Of a DNA stretch of 25,274 nucleotides, positions 16,033-23,603 are shown in pieces. This stretch comes from JBQCHF01 sp051953655 (GTDB lineage: Bacteria; Actinomycetota; Actinomycetes; Motilibacterales; Motilibacteraceae): positions 1 through 25,274 of the forward strand of contig JBQCIO010000030.1 of the NCBI GenBank assembly GCA_051953655.1. Direction: 5' to 3'. Under the pieces are notes generated by a model, which saw only the letters and a program-made list of their open reading frames with translations, did not search any database and had not been told where the DNA came from. Made by a program: the position numbers and the translations under genes. Positions within the stretch are counted from its first letter, which is position 1; every line of letters begins with the position of its first letter.

Positions 16033-16077
16033 TAGGCTGGCGACCGCCACCCCCCGACCGTTGTCAGGAGCGCGCGC
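16033..16077 (+). promoter_or_regulatory. putative purS promoter -10 box and leader
   Basis: TAGGCT at 16033-16038 is the same -10 hexamer as seen before purD. Transcription from about 16045 would give a 33-nt leader with AGGAG at 16066-16070, 7 bases before the purS ATG. Together with the hairpin upstream this suggests a separate purS-purQ-M13-purL transcript. Confidence 0.45.
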
Positions 16078-16323
16078 ATGACCCGCGTCGTCGTCGACGT
16101 CATGCTCAAGCCGGAGATCCTCGACCCGCAGGGCAAGGCTGTCGCCAACGCGCTGCCCAAGCTCGGCTTCGCCGGCATCGCCGGTGTCCGCCAGGGCAAG
16201 CGGTTCGAGCTCGAGCTCGACGGCGAGGTCACCGAGGAGCGGCTGGCCGAGGTCCGCCGCGCCGCCGAGACCCTGCTGTCCAACCCGGTGATCGAGGACT
16301 TCACCGTGCGGGTGGAGCAGTGA
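16078..16323 (+). CDS. purS: phosphoribosylformylglycinamidine synthase subunit PurS
   Basis: 81 aa, the usual size. PurS is the small bridging subunit of the three-part FGAM synthetase of Gram-positives and archaea, holding PurQ and PurL together and allowing ammonia transfer. Typical are the VVVDVMLKPEILDPQGKAV strand with the conserved LDPQG turn, the VRQGKRFELEL strand, and the C-terminal LLSNPVIEDFTV. The ATG follows AGGAG by 7 bases. Its TGA overlaps the GTG of purQ by 4 bases (GTGA), a translational coupling that fits equal subunit supply. Confidence 0.95.
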   Translation: MTRVVVDVMLKPEILDPQGKAVANALPKLGFAGIAGVRQGKRFELELDGEVTEERLAEVRRAAETLLSNPVIEDFTVRVEQ

Positions 16324-17027
16324 CCGCAGCCACCGCTGGGACGACGGTGGGCGGCGCCCGGATCGGCGTCGTCACCTTCCCCGGCTCGCTCGACGACCGC
16401 GACGCCCAGCGCGCGGTCCGGGTGGCCGGCGGCCAACCGGTGGCGCTGTGGCACGCCGACGACAGCCTCCACGGCGTCGACGCCGTGGTGCTGCCCGGCG
16501 GCTTCTCCTACGGCGACTACCTGCGCTGCGGCGCCATCGCCCGGTTCGCGCCGGTGATGGCCACGATCGTGCAGGCTGCGCGAGGTGGCCTGCCGGTGCT
16601 GGGGATCTGCAACGGCTTCCAGGTGCTCTGCGAGTCGCACCTGCTCCCCGGGGCGCTCATCCGCAACGACTCCCGCAAGTTCGTCTGCCGGGACCAGCGG
16701 CTGCGGATCGAGCGGACCGACACGGCCTGGACCTCCGCCTACCAGCCGGGCGAGGAGATCGTGGTCCCGCTCAAGAACGGCGAGGGCGGCTACGTCGCCG
16801 ACGAGCGCACGCTGGACGAGCTCGAGGGCGAGGGGCTGGTCGTGGCCCGCTACCTCGAGGTCAACCCCAACGGCAGCTACCGCGACGTAGCCGGCATCTC
16901 CAACCCGGCCGGCAACGTCGTCGGGCTCATGCCGCACCCCGAGCACGCCGTGGAGCCGCTCACCGGGCCGACCACCGACGGCCTGGGCTTCTTCACCTCG
17001 GTCCTGTCCCGGCTGGTGCAGGCATGA
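16320..17027 (+). CDS. purQ: phosphoribosylformylglycinamidine synthase subunit PurQ (glutaminase)
   Basis: 235 aa. Class I glutamine amidotransferase that releases ammonia from glutamine for PurL. Catalytic Cys97 sits in GICNGFQVL, with the His and Glu of the triad in MPHPEHAVEP near the C-terminus. The PGGFSYGDYLRCGAIA loop is the family hallmark. The GTG at 16320 overlaps the purS stop; a second in-frame GTG at 16347 is nearer the usual N-terminus (ARIGVVTFPGSLDDRDAQ), so the first nine or so residues may be non-conserved. Its TGA overlaps the ATG of the following peptidase gene by 4 bases. Confidence 0.95.
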   Translation: MTAATAGTTVGGARIGVVTFPGSLDDRDAQRAVRVAGGQPVALWHADDSLHGVDAVVLPGGFSYGDYLRCGAIARFAPVMATIVQAARGGLPVLGICNGFQVLCESHLLPGALIRNDSRKFVCRDQRLRIERTDTAWTSAYQPGEEIVVPLKNGEGGYVADERTLDELEGEGLVVARYLEVNPNGSYRDVAGISNPAGNVVGLMPHPEHAVEPLTGPTTDGLGFFTSVLSRLVQA

Positions 17028-19060
17028 GCTCGCAGGAGGACACCGCGGTGGTCAGCAGCACCGAGCACGGGGGGATCGGGCGCAGCGGGATCGGGCGCAG
17101 CGGGATCGACGTCAGCGGCGTCGACCCCGCCGTCCGGCCGCAGGACGACCTGTTCGGCCACGTGAACGGCGGGTGGCTGGCCACCGCCGAGATCCCGGCC
17201 GACCGCGCCATCGACGGTGCGTTCCCGCACCTGCGCGACAAGTCCGAGGCAGACCTGCGGGTCATCCTCGAGGAGCTGCGCGACGGCACCGACCACTCCG
17301 ACCCCGCCCCTGCGGACCCGGCCGGGCGGCTGGCCGGCGACCTCTACGCCAGCTTCATGGACGAGGAGCGCATCGAGCAGCTCGGCACCGCGCCGCTGGC
17401 GCCGCTGCTGGCCCGCGTCGACGCCGTGGCCGACCTGCCCGGGCTCGCGGCCGCGCTCGGCGAGCTGAACCGGCTGGGCGTGCCGGGACTGTTCGGCTGG
17501 TGGGTCGACACCGACGCCAAGGCGTCCGACCGCTACGTCGTCAACCTCTTCCAGGGCGGCCTCGGGCTGCCGGACGAGTCCTATTACCACGACGAGCAGT
17601 TCGCCCCGGTGCGCGCGGCCTACGCCGGCCACCTCGAGCGGGTGCTGGATCTCGCCGCCCTCCCCGAGCCGGTGGAGCGCGCCGCGCTCGTCCTGCGCGT
17701 CGAGCACCTGCTGGCCGACCAGCACTGGACCCGGGTCGAGAGCCGCGACGTCAGCCGAACCTACAACAAGCACACCTTCGCCGAGCTGCAGGCACTGGCC
17801 CCCTCGTTCGACTGGTCCGCCTGGCTGGCCGGCCTGCAGGCACCCGACGGCGTCCTGGCCGAGGTCGTCGTCCGCCAGCCCAGCTTCTTCACCGCGCTGG
17901 AGTCGGCGCTGCGCCAGGTGCCGCTGGAGGAGTGGAAGGCGTGGCTCGCCTGGCACGTCGTCCGGTCGGCGTCCCCCTACCTGTCGTCGGAGTTCTCCAC
18001 CGCCCACTTCGACTTCTACGGGCGCGCCCTCACCGGGGCCCAGCAGCAGCGCGAGCGCTGGAAGCGCGGCGTCGAGGTCGTCGAGGGCGCGGTCGGCGAC
18101 GCGCTCGGGCAGGTCTACGTGGCCCGGCACTTCCCGCCGGAGGCGAAGGCCCGCATCACCGAGCTGGTCGAGAACCTCGTGGCGGCCTACCGCGAGGACA
18201 TCTCGGCGCTGGACTGGATGGGTCCCGAGACCCGCGAGCGCGCGCTGGAGAAGCTGGCCAAGTTCACGCCCAAGGTCGGCTACCCCGACGAGTGGAAGGA
18301 CTACGGCGGCCTGGTGATCGAGCGCGGTGACCTGCTGGGCAACGTCCAGCGGTCCAACGCGCACGAGACCGACCGCGAGCTGCGCAAGATCGGCTCTCCG
18401 GTGGACCGCGGCGAGTGGTTCATGACCCCGCAGACGGTCAACGCCTACTACAACCCGGGGATGAACGAGATCGTCTTCCCCGCGGCCATCCTGCAGCCGC
18501 CGTTCTTCGACGCCGAGGCCGACGACGCCGCCAACTACGGCGGCATCGGCGCCGTCATCGGCCACGAGATCGGCCACGGTTTCGACGACCAGGGCAGCAA
18601 GTACGACGGCGACGGCAACCTCTCGGACTGGTGGACCGACGCGGACCGGGCCCGGTTCGAGGAGCGAGCCAACGCCCTCATCGCGCAGTACGACGGGTTC
18701 GAGCCGCGCGAGGCGCCCGGCCACCGGGTCAAGGGCGCCTTCACGGTGGGGGAGAACATCGGCGACCTCGGCGGCATCAGCGTCGCCCACCGCGCCTACC
18801 GGATCTCCCTCGGCGACCAGGAGGCCCCGGTCCTCGACGGGCTCACCGGCGACCAGCGGTTCTTCATGGGCTGGGCGCAGTGCTGGAAGACGAAGACCCG
18901 CGAGGCGGAGGCCATCCGACGGCTCTCGGTCGACCCGCACGCACCGGGCGAGTTCCGCTGCAACGTGGTGCGCAACCTCGACGAGTTCTACGCCGCGTTC
19001 GACGTCGCCGAGGGCGACGGGCTGTGGCTGGCGCCGGACCAGCGCGTCCGGATCTGGTAG
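17024..19060 (+). CDS. M13 family zinc metallopeptidase (neprilysin/PepO-like)
   Basis: 678 aa. Gluzincin of family M13, which cleaves oligopeptides in a closed chamber. The zinc motif HEIGH is at residues 514-518, the third ligand Glu577 in ENIGDLGG, and NAYYNP upstream is the substrate-backbone strand. The N-terminal RPQDDLFGHVNGGWL is the start of the conserved M13 region. There is no signal peptide or membrane anchor, so a cytoplasmic oligopeptidase like PepO is likely. Two starts are possible: ATG 17024 overlaps the purQ stop (ATGA), while GTG 17048 has AGGAGG 8 bases upstream; the outer one is listed. It is inserted between purQ and purL, which usually adjoin. Residues 17-31 are three GIxxS repeats. 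Confidence 0.9.
   Translation: MSSQEDTAVVSSTEHGGIGRSGIGRSGIDVSGVDPAVRPQDDLFGHVNGGWLATAEIPADRAIDGAFPHLRDKSEADLRVILEELRDGTDHSDPAPADPAGRLAGDLYASFMDEERIEQLGTAPLAPLLARVDAVADLPGLAAALGELNRLGVPGLFGWWVDTDAKASDRYVVNLFQGGLGLPDESYYHDEQFAPVRAAYAGHLERVLDLAALPEPVERAALVLRVEHLLADQHWTRVESRDVSRTYNKHTFAELQALAPSFDWSAWLAGLQAPDGVLAEVVVRQPSFFTALESALRQVPLEEWKAWLAWHVVRSASPYLSSEFSTAHFDFYGRALTGAQQQRERWKRGVEVVEGAVGDALGQVYVARHFPPEAKARITELVENLVAAYREDISALDWMGPETRERALEKLAKFTPKVGYPDEWKDYGGLVIERGDLLGNVQRSNAHETDRELRKIGSPVDRGEWFMTPQTVNAYYNPGMNEIVFPAAILQPPFFDAEADDAANYGGIGAVIGHEIGHGFDDQGSKYDGDGNLSDWWTDADRARFEERANALIAQYDGFEPREAPGHRVKGAFTVGENIGDLGGISVAHRAYRISLGDQEAPVLDGLTGDQRFFMGWAQCWKTKTREAEAIRRLSVDPHAPGEFRCNVVRNLDEFYAAFDVAEGDGLWLAPDQRVRIW
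17072..17116 (+). repeat. 15-bp tandem repeat inside the M13 gene
   Basis: GGGATCGGGCGCAGC occurs twice exactly (17072-17086, 17087-17101) and a third unit, GGGATCGACGTCAGC, follows. In protein this is GIGRS-GIGRS-GIDVS. It stays in frame, so copy-number change would alter only the flexible N-terminus. Confidence 0.8.
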
Positions 19061-19072
19061 GAGAGGCGAGCA

Positions 19073-21340
19073 GTGAGCGACACCGTCGAGCAGGCCGCGA
19101 AGTCCCCCGACGTCGAGCAGCCCTGGGCCGAGCTCGGGCTCAAGGCCGACGAGTACGCCCGCATCCGCGAGATCCTCGGTCGGCGTCCGACGTCGTCGGA
19201 GCTGGCGATGTACTCGGTCATGTGGAGCGAGCACTGCTCCTACAAGTCCTCCAAGGTGCACCTGCGCCAGTTCGGCGAGAAGAAGCCGGAGACCGACGCG
19301 CTGCTGGTCGGCATGGGCGAGAACGCCGGCGTGGTCGACATCGGCGACGGCTGGGCGGTCACCTTCAAGGTGGAGTCGCACAACCACCCCTCCTACGTCG
19401 AGCCCTACCAGGGTGCCGCGACCGGCGTCGGCGGCATCGTGCGCGACATCCTCACCATGGGGGCGCGGCCGATCGCGGTCATGGACCCGCTGCGCTTCGG
19501 CCCGCTCGAGGCCGACGACACCCGCCGCGTCCTACCGGGTGTCGTGGCCGGCGTCGGCGGCTACGGCAACTGCCTGGGCCTGCCGAACATCGGCGGCGAG
19601 GTCGTCTTCGACGAGAGCTACCTGGGCAACCCGCTGGTCAACGCGCTGTGCGTGGGCGCCATGCGGCACGAGGACATCAAGCTGGCCAAGGCCTCCGGCG
19701 TCGGGAACCTCGTCGTGCTGTTCGGGGCGGCCACCGGCGGCGACGGCATCGGCGGCGTCTCCGTGCTGGCGTCGGAGACCTTCGAGGCGGGCGGCCCGGC
19801 CAAGCGGCCGAGCGTGCAGGTGGGAGACCCCTTCATGGAGAAGGTGCTCATCGAGTGCTGCCTGGAGATCTTCGCCGAGGATCTCGTCGTCGGCATCCAG
19901 GACCTCGGCGGCGCCGGCATCTCCTGCGCGACGTCGGAGCTGGCCAGCGCCGGCACCGGCGGCATGGACGTGGTGCTGGACCGGGTGCCGCTGCGCGACC
20001 CCTCGCTCGCTCCCGAGGAGATCCTCATGAGCGAGTCGCAGGAGCGCATGTGCGCGGTGGTGGAGCCGGAGAAGCTCGCGCGCTTCCTGGAGATCTGCGG
20101 CAAGTGGGACGTGCTCGCCACCGTCATCGGCGAAGTCACCGACACCGGCCGGCTGCGGATCACCTGGCACGGCGACGTGGTCGTCGACGTCCCGCCGCGC
20201 ACCGTGGCGCACGAGGGCCCGGTCTACGAGCGTCCCTACCAGCGTCCGTCCTGGCAGGACGCGCTGCAGGCCGACGCCCCCACGGCGGACCGCCTGCCCC
20301 GGCCGACGACCGGCGACGCGCTGCGCGAGACGCTGCTGCGCCTGGTCGCCTCGCCCAACCTGGCCAGCAAGTCCTGGGTCACCGACCAGTACGACCGCTA
20401 CGTGCTCGGCAACACCGTGCTCGCCCAGCCCGAGGACGTCGGCATGGTGCGGGTGGACGACGAGTCCGGGCTGGGGGTGGCGCTGTCCACCGACTGCAAC
20501 GGCCGCTTCGCCAAGCTCGACCCCTACGCGGGCGCACAGCTCGCCCTGTCCGAGGCCTACCGCAACGTCGCCGCCTCCGGCGCCAAGCCCCTCGCCGTCA
20601 CCAACTGCCTCAACTTCGGCTCGCCCGAGGACCCCGAGGTCATGTGGCAGTTCGCCGAGGCGACGCGCGGGCTGGCCGACGGCTGCCTGCAGCTGGGCGT
20701 GCCGGTCACCGGCGGCAACGTGAGCTTCTACAACCAGACCGGCGGCACGGCGATCCTGCCCACCCCGGTGGTCGGCGTGCTCGGCGTCATCGACGACGTC
20801 GCCCGGCGCACGCCGATGGGCTTCTCCGGGCCCGGCCAGCAGATCTACCTGCTGGGCACGACCCGCGACGAGCTCGCCGGCTCGGAGTGGGCGCACGTCG
20901 TGCACGGGCACCTCGGCGGCCTGCCGCCGCAGGTCGACCTCGAGGCCGAGCGGGTGCTCGGCGAGATCCTCGTGAACGCCTCGCGCGACGGGCTGCTCGA
21001 GGCCGCCCACGACCTGTCCGACGGCGGTCTCGCCCAGGCGCTGGTGGAGGCCTGCCTCCGACGGGGCGTCGGAGCCCGGGTGTGGCTGCCGGACGGGCTC
21101 GACCCGTTCGTGGCGCTGTTCAGCGAGTCCACCGCCCGGGCCGTCGTGGTCGTCCCGCGCGAGGAGGAGGTGCGCTTCACCGACATGTGCACCGCCCGCC
21201 GCTTCCCGCACCTGCGGATCGGCGTCACCGACGACGCCGGCGAGGACGCGGTGCTCGACGTGCAGGGCCAGTTCTCCGTGCCGCTGCGCGAGCTGCTCGC
21301 CGCGCACGTGGGCACCCTGCCCGCGGTGCTCGGCGCCTGA
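19073..21340 (+). CDS. purL: phosphoribosylformylglycinamidine synthase subunit PurL
   Basis: 755 aa, the small PurL type that works with PurS and PurQ (the fused enterobacterial form is about 1300 aa). It converts FGAR, ATP and ammonia to FGAM, step 4 of purine synthesis. Catalytic His54 is in WSEHCSYKSS; FKVESHNHPSYVEPYQGAATGVGGI holds metal- and phosphate-binding residues; the second AIRS-like half repeats this with NCLNFGSPEDPE and TGGNVSFYNQT. GTG 19073 follows GAGAGG by 6 bases, 12 bp after the M13 stop, so one transcript is likely. Confidence 0.97.
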   Translation: MSDTVEQAAKSPDVEQPWAELGLKADEYARIREILGRRPTSSELAMYSVMWSEHCSYKSSKVHLRQFGEKKPETDALLVGMGENAGVVDIGDGWAVTFKVESHNHPSYVEPYQGAATGVGGIVRDILTMGARPIAVMDPLRFGPLEADDTRRVLPGVVAGVGGYGNCLGLPNIGGEVVFDESYLGNPLVNALCVGAMRHEDIKLAKASGVGNLVVLFGAATGGDGIGGVSVLASETFEAGGPAKRPSVQVGDPFMEKVLIECCLEIFAEDLVVGIQDLGGAGISCATSELASAGTGGMDVVLDRVPLRDPSLAPEEILMSESQERMCAVVEPEKLARFLEICGKWDVLATVIGEVTDTGRLRITWHGDVVVDVPPRTVAHEGPVYERPYQRPSWQDALQADAPTADRLPRPTTGDALRETLLRLVASPNLASKSWVTDQYDRYVLGNTVLAQPEDVGMVRVDDESGLGVALSTDCNGRFAKLDPYAGAQLALSEAYRNVAASGAKPLAVTNCLNFGSPEDPEVMWQFAEATRGLADGCLQLGVPVTGGNVSFYNQTGGTAILPTPVVGVLGVIDDVARRTPMGFSGPGQQIYLLGTTRDELAGSEWAHVVHGHLGGLPPQVDLEAERVLGEILVNASRDGLLEAAHDLSDGGLAQALVEACLRRGVGARVWLPDGLDPFVALFSESTARAVVVVPREEEVRFTDMCTARRFPHLRIGVTDDAGEDAVLDVQGQFSVPLRELLAAHVGTLPAVLGA

Positions 21341-21355
21341 GGGGACCGGGGAGCC

Positions 21356-21733
21356 GTGCCGGCGCGCCGGAGGACCGACCTGGTCGAGGGGCGGGGCGCC
21401 CTGGACCGCGTGCTCGGCGCCCTCGACGCCGACGGGGAGCCGCTGCGCGCCGACCTGAAGACCGCCACCCGGTTCCTGCTCGAGGAGCTGGCCGAGCGAG
21501 CGCCGGGCGGGAGCGTGGAAGTGAGGGTGCCGCCCTACGGCGTGACCCAGTGCATGGCCGGCCCACGGCACACCCGGGGCACCCCGCCGAACGTGGTCGA
21601 GACCGACCCGCGCACCTGGCTGGACCTGGCCGTCGGCCGGCTCGGCTGGGACGAGGCGGTGGCGGCGGCGAAGGTCTCCGCGTCGGGCGAGCGCGCCGAC
21701 CTGCGCGCCCTGCTCCCGTTGCTGCCGGGCTGA
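21356..21733 (+). CDS. sterol carrier-like (bacterial SCP ortholog) protein
   Basis: 125 aa. The PYGVTQCMAGPRHTRGTPPNVVETD segment and the following WLDLAVGRLGWDEAVAAAKVSASGERADL fit the bacterial SCP-like family, a small fold related to SCP-2 lipid carriers. In actinobacteria this gene is often found next to pur genes, as here 15 bp after purL. Ligand and role are unknown; no conserved catalytic residue is apparent. The GTG start follows a GGGGA-rich ribosome site. It is the last gene of the purine cluster. Confidence 0.72.
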   Translation: MPARRRTDLVEGRGALDRVLGALDADGEPLRADLKTATRFLLEELAERAPGGSVEVRVPPYGVTQCMAGPRHTRGTPPNVVETDPRTWLDLAVGRLGWDEAVAAAKVSASGERADLRALLPLLPG

Positions 21734-21753
21734 CACGGGCCGCTCCCGGCGGC

Positions 21754-21781
21754 CGGCGGGCGTCGGCGGCGGGGCCCGCCG
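21754..21781 (+). terminator. probable terminator of the purine cluster
   Basis: CGGCGGGC (21754-21761) pairs perfectly with GCCCGCCG (21774-21781) across a 12-base loop, 21 bases after the last stop of the cluster. There is no U-run. Its right arm almost touches element B copy 3, which starts at 21784 and might add to termination. Confidence 0.5.
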
Positions 21782-21783
21782 AA

Positions 21784-21885
21784 GACCGAATGGCGCACAC
21801 AGGATGGGGACGCACCTCGGCGTGTCCCCCGTCCATGCCCGCGACACGCCGCGGCCGTGGGCGGGGGTGCATGCGCAATTCGGTC
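21784..21885. repeat. nested inverted-repeat element B, copy 3
   Basis: The left arm begins GACCGAATGGCGCA (21784-21797) and the right arm is TGCGCAATTCGGTC (21872-21885), pairing at 13 of 14 bases, and the right side continues AAGGG as in copy 1. The inner stem is a perfect CGGCGTGTC (21818-21826) with GACACGCCG (21843-21851) around a 16-base loop. It lies between the convergent ends of the SCP-like and YchJ-like genes. Confidence 0.85.
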
Positions 21886-21923
21886 AAGGGCGCGGTGTGC
21901 GCGATGAGCCGCCGCGGCCGCTG

Positions 21924-22337
21924 TCACGGCAGCGCGGAGACGTAGAACCACCGCCCGTCCTCGCGCACGAACCGGCTGCGCTCGTGCAGCGCCCCGCGCC
22001 GGCCGCCCTCGTCGTAGCGCGCCTCGAACTCCACCGTGCCCGCGCCGCCGAGGCCGCCGCTGGTGGCCAGGACGGTGAGCCCGGTCCAGCGCAGGTCGGG
22101 GTCGAGCCGCAGCGCGCGGGGCCGGGTGGAGGGGTGCCAGCTGGCCAGCAGGTGCTCGGCGTCGCCGAGGGCGAAGGCGGAGTACCGCGAGCGCATCAGC
22201 CGCTCGGGCGTGGGCGCGGGCTCCCCGGCGAGCACCGGGCCGCAGCAGGCACCGAAGGCCGCTGCCGAACCGCAGGGGCAGTCCTCGCCCGCGGCGGGGC
22301 GCGCCGGCCCCTCCTGCTGTCGTCTGCGTCGAGCCAT
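21924..22337 (-). CDS. YchJ-like (UPF0225) protein with zinc-knuckle motif
   Basis: 137 aa. The N-terminus has Cys20-x-Cys22 and Cys31-Cys32 in CPCGSAAAFGACC, the SEC-C-like zinc-binding motif, and the following RLMRSRYSAFALGDAEHLLASWHP is the hallmark of the YchJ family, followed by an NTF2-like beta sheet (WTGLTVLATSGG, VEFEARY, ERSRFVREDGRWFYV). Function is unknown; SEC-C motifs in other proteins bind zinc and often mediate protein contacts. ATG 22337 is preferred; a GTG nine codons upstream (22364) is possible but weakly supported. Its start region overlaps the -35 area of padR on the other strand. Confidence 0.85.
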   Translation of the reverse strand: MARRRRQQEGPARPAAGEDCPCGSAAAFGACCGPVLAGEPAPTPERLMRSRYSAFALGDAEHLLASWHPSTRPRALRLDPDLRWTGLTVLATSGGLGGAGTVEFEARYDEGGRRGALHERSRFVREDGRWFYVSALP

Positions 22338-22366
22338 CCACCCATGATCGCCCTCGGCGGACACCC

Positions 22367-22394
22367 TTGACGCGCAGGCTCACCGATATATCGT
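22367..22394 (+). promoter_or_regulatory. padR promoter with a PadR-operator-like palindrome
   Basis: TTGACG (22367-22372) and TATCGT (22389-22394) are a -35/-10 pair with a 16-base spacer. The perfect 10-base palindrome CGATATATCG (22384-22393) overlaps the -10 and is in an AT-rich spot unusual for this DNA. AT-rich palindromes of this kind are typical operators of PadR-type repressors, so autoregulation is likely. A further TCGACAA follows at 22401-22407, as in longer operators. Confidence 0.55.
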
Positions 22395-22434
22395 CGATGC
22401 GTCGACAAGGTGCCTTCAGGGGTGAGGGGAAGCC

Positions 22435-23160
22435 ATGGATGCCACCGCGGGATGTGCCGGGTTCGGACCCACGGGGTTTGCCGGCAGGGGGTTCGCCGGC
22501 GGGGGGTTCTCCCACGGCGGGTTCCCCGGCGGCGGGTGGGGGCGCGCGGCGTGGACGGCCTGGATGAACCAGATGGGTCCGATGGGTCGTCGGGGTGGTC
22601 CGGAGGGAGGCCCCCGCGGCCGCCGGCCGGGTCCGCCGTGGGGCGGCCCGCCGTTCGGCTGGGGCTTCCCCGGCGGCGGCCCGGGGCGGCCGCGCCAGCG
22701 CAAGGGTGACGTCCGGGCGGCGGTCCTCGCGCTGCTCGCCGAGCAGCCGATGCACGGCTACCAGGTCATCACCGAGCTCACCGAGCGCAGCCGGGGCGCC
22801 TGGCGGCCCAGCCCGGGCTCGGTCTACCCGACGCTGGCGCAGCTGGAGGACGAGGGGCTGGTGACCGTGGCCGAGACCGGCGGCCGGCGGGTCTTCACCC
22901 TCACCGACGCCGGGCGGCGAGAGGTGGAGCGCTCGGCCCAGGACCGCCCGCCGTGGGAGGCGCTCGGCGAGGACGAGGACGACGAGGTCGGCCAGGCCGC
23001 CGCCTCGCTGCGGCAGCGGGCGGGCGAGGTGACGGCGGCGGTCATGCAGGTGGCGATGACCGGCACCCCGGAGCAGGCCGAGCGGGCGGAGCGGCTGCTG
23101 GTCGACACCCGGCGTGCGCTCTACCGGCTGCTCGCCGAAGACGACGCGGACGCGGGCTGA
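22435..23160 (+). CDS. PadR family transcriptional regulator with glycine-rich N-terminus
   Basis: 241 aa. The first 88 residues are low-complexity Gly, Phe, Trp, Pro and Arg with repeats like GFAGGGF, and have no recognisable domain. A PadR winged helix follows from about residue 90: DVRAAVLALLAEQPMHGYQV, then the wing with PSPGSVYPTLAQLEDEGLV and GGRRVFTLTDAGR. The last 70 residues are the acidic helical dimerisation tail with an AQERAERAERLLVDTRRALY-like coiled region. The ATG follows GAGGGGA. A palindrome at the promoter suggests self-repression, and the DUF1707 gene begins directly after the stop. The target beyond its own operon is unknown; a flavin monooxygenase is the third gene. Confidence 0.87.
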   Translation: MDATAGCAGFGPTGFAGRGFAGGGFSHGGFPGGGWGRAAWTAWMNQMGPMGRRGGPEGGPRGRRPGPPWGGPPFGWGFPGGGPGRPRQRKGDVRAAVLALLAEQPMHGYQVITELTERSRGAWRPSPGSVYPTLAQLEDEGLVTVAETGGRRVFTLTDAGRREVERSAQDRPPWEALGEDEDDEVGQAAASLRQRAGEVTAAVMQVAMTGTPEQAERAERLLVDTRRALYRLLAEDDADAG

Positions 23161-23589
23161 GTGGAAGACACGGCGATGACCCCCTACACCGACCTGCGCA
23201 TCGGCGACGCCGAGCGCGACGCGACGATCGAGCTGCTGGGCCGCCACTTCGTCGACGGCCGGCTCACCCGGCTCGAGCACGAGGAGCGCACCGAGGCCGC
23301 GCTGCGGTCCAGGACCCGGTCCGACCTGGACGCGCTGCTGGCCGACCTGCCCGACCTGCACGCGCACGACCGGGCCCCGGTCCGGCCGGTCGCGCACCGC
23401 CCGGGCCCGTGGCGGATCCCGCTGCCGCTGGTCCTGCTGGCCCTGCTGCTCGTGGGGGTCGCGGCCCACGGTGGCCCGGTGCTCCCGCTCGTGGTGCTGG
23501 TCCTGGTCGCGGCGAGGCTGGCCGGGCACCGCCATGCCGGGCACGGGGGGCCCGCCCGGGGGCCGGGGCACGGGCCGCGCCGGCGCTGA
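23161..23589 (+). CDS. DUF1707 domain membrane protein
   Basis: 142 aa. Residues 9-63 match the DUF1707 (SHOCT-like) domain: RIGDAERDATIELLGRHF, DGRLTRLEHEERTEAAL, SRTRSDLDALLADLPDL. Two short hydrophobic stretches (about 87-102 and 105-121) could anchor it in the membrane, and the last 20 residues are His-, Gly- and Arg-rich. Function is unknown; DUF1707 proteins in actinobacteria often accompany PadR regulators. The GTG follows the padR stop with no gap, so the two are co-translated. Confidence 0.8.
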   Translation: MEDTAMTPYTDLRIGDAERDATIELLGRHFVDGRLTRLEHEERTEAALRSRTRSDLDALLADLPDLHAHDRAPVRPVAHRPGPWRIPLPLVLLALLLVGVAAHGGPVLPLVVLVLVAARLAGHRHAGHGGPARGPGHGPRRR

Positions 23590-23603
23590 CGCACACTCGT
23601 CCG

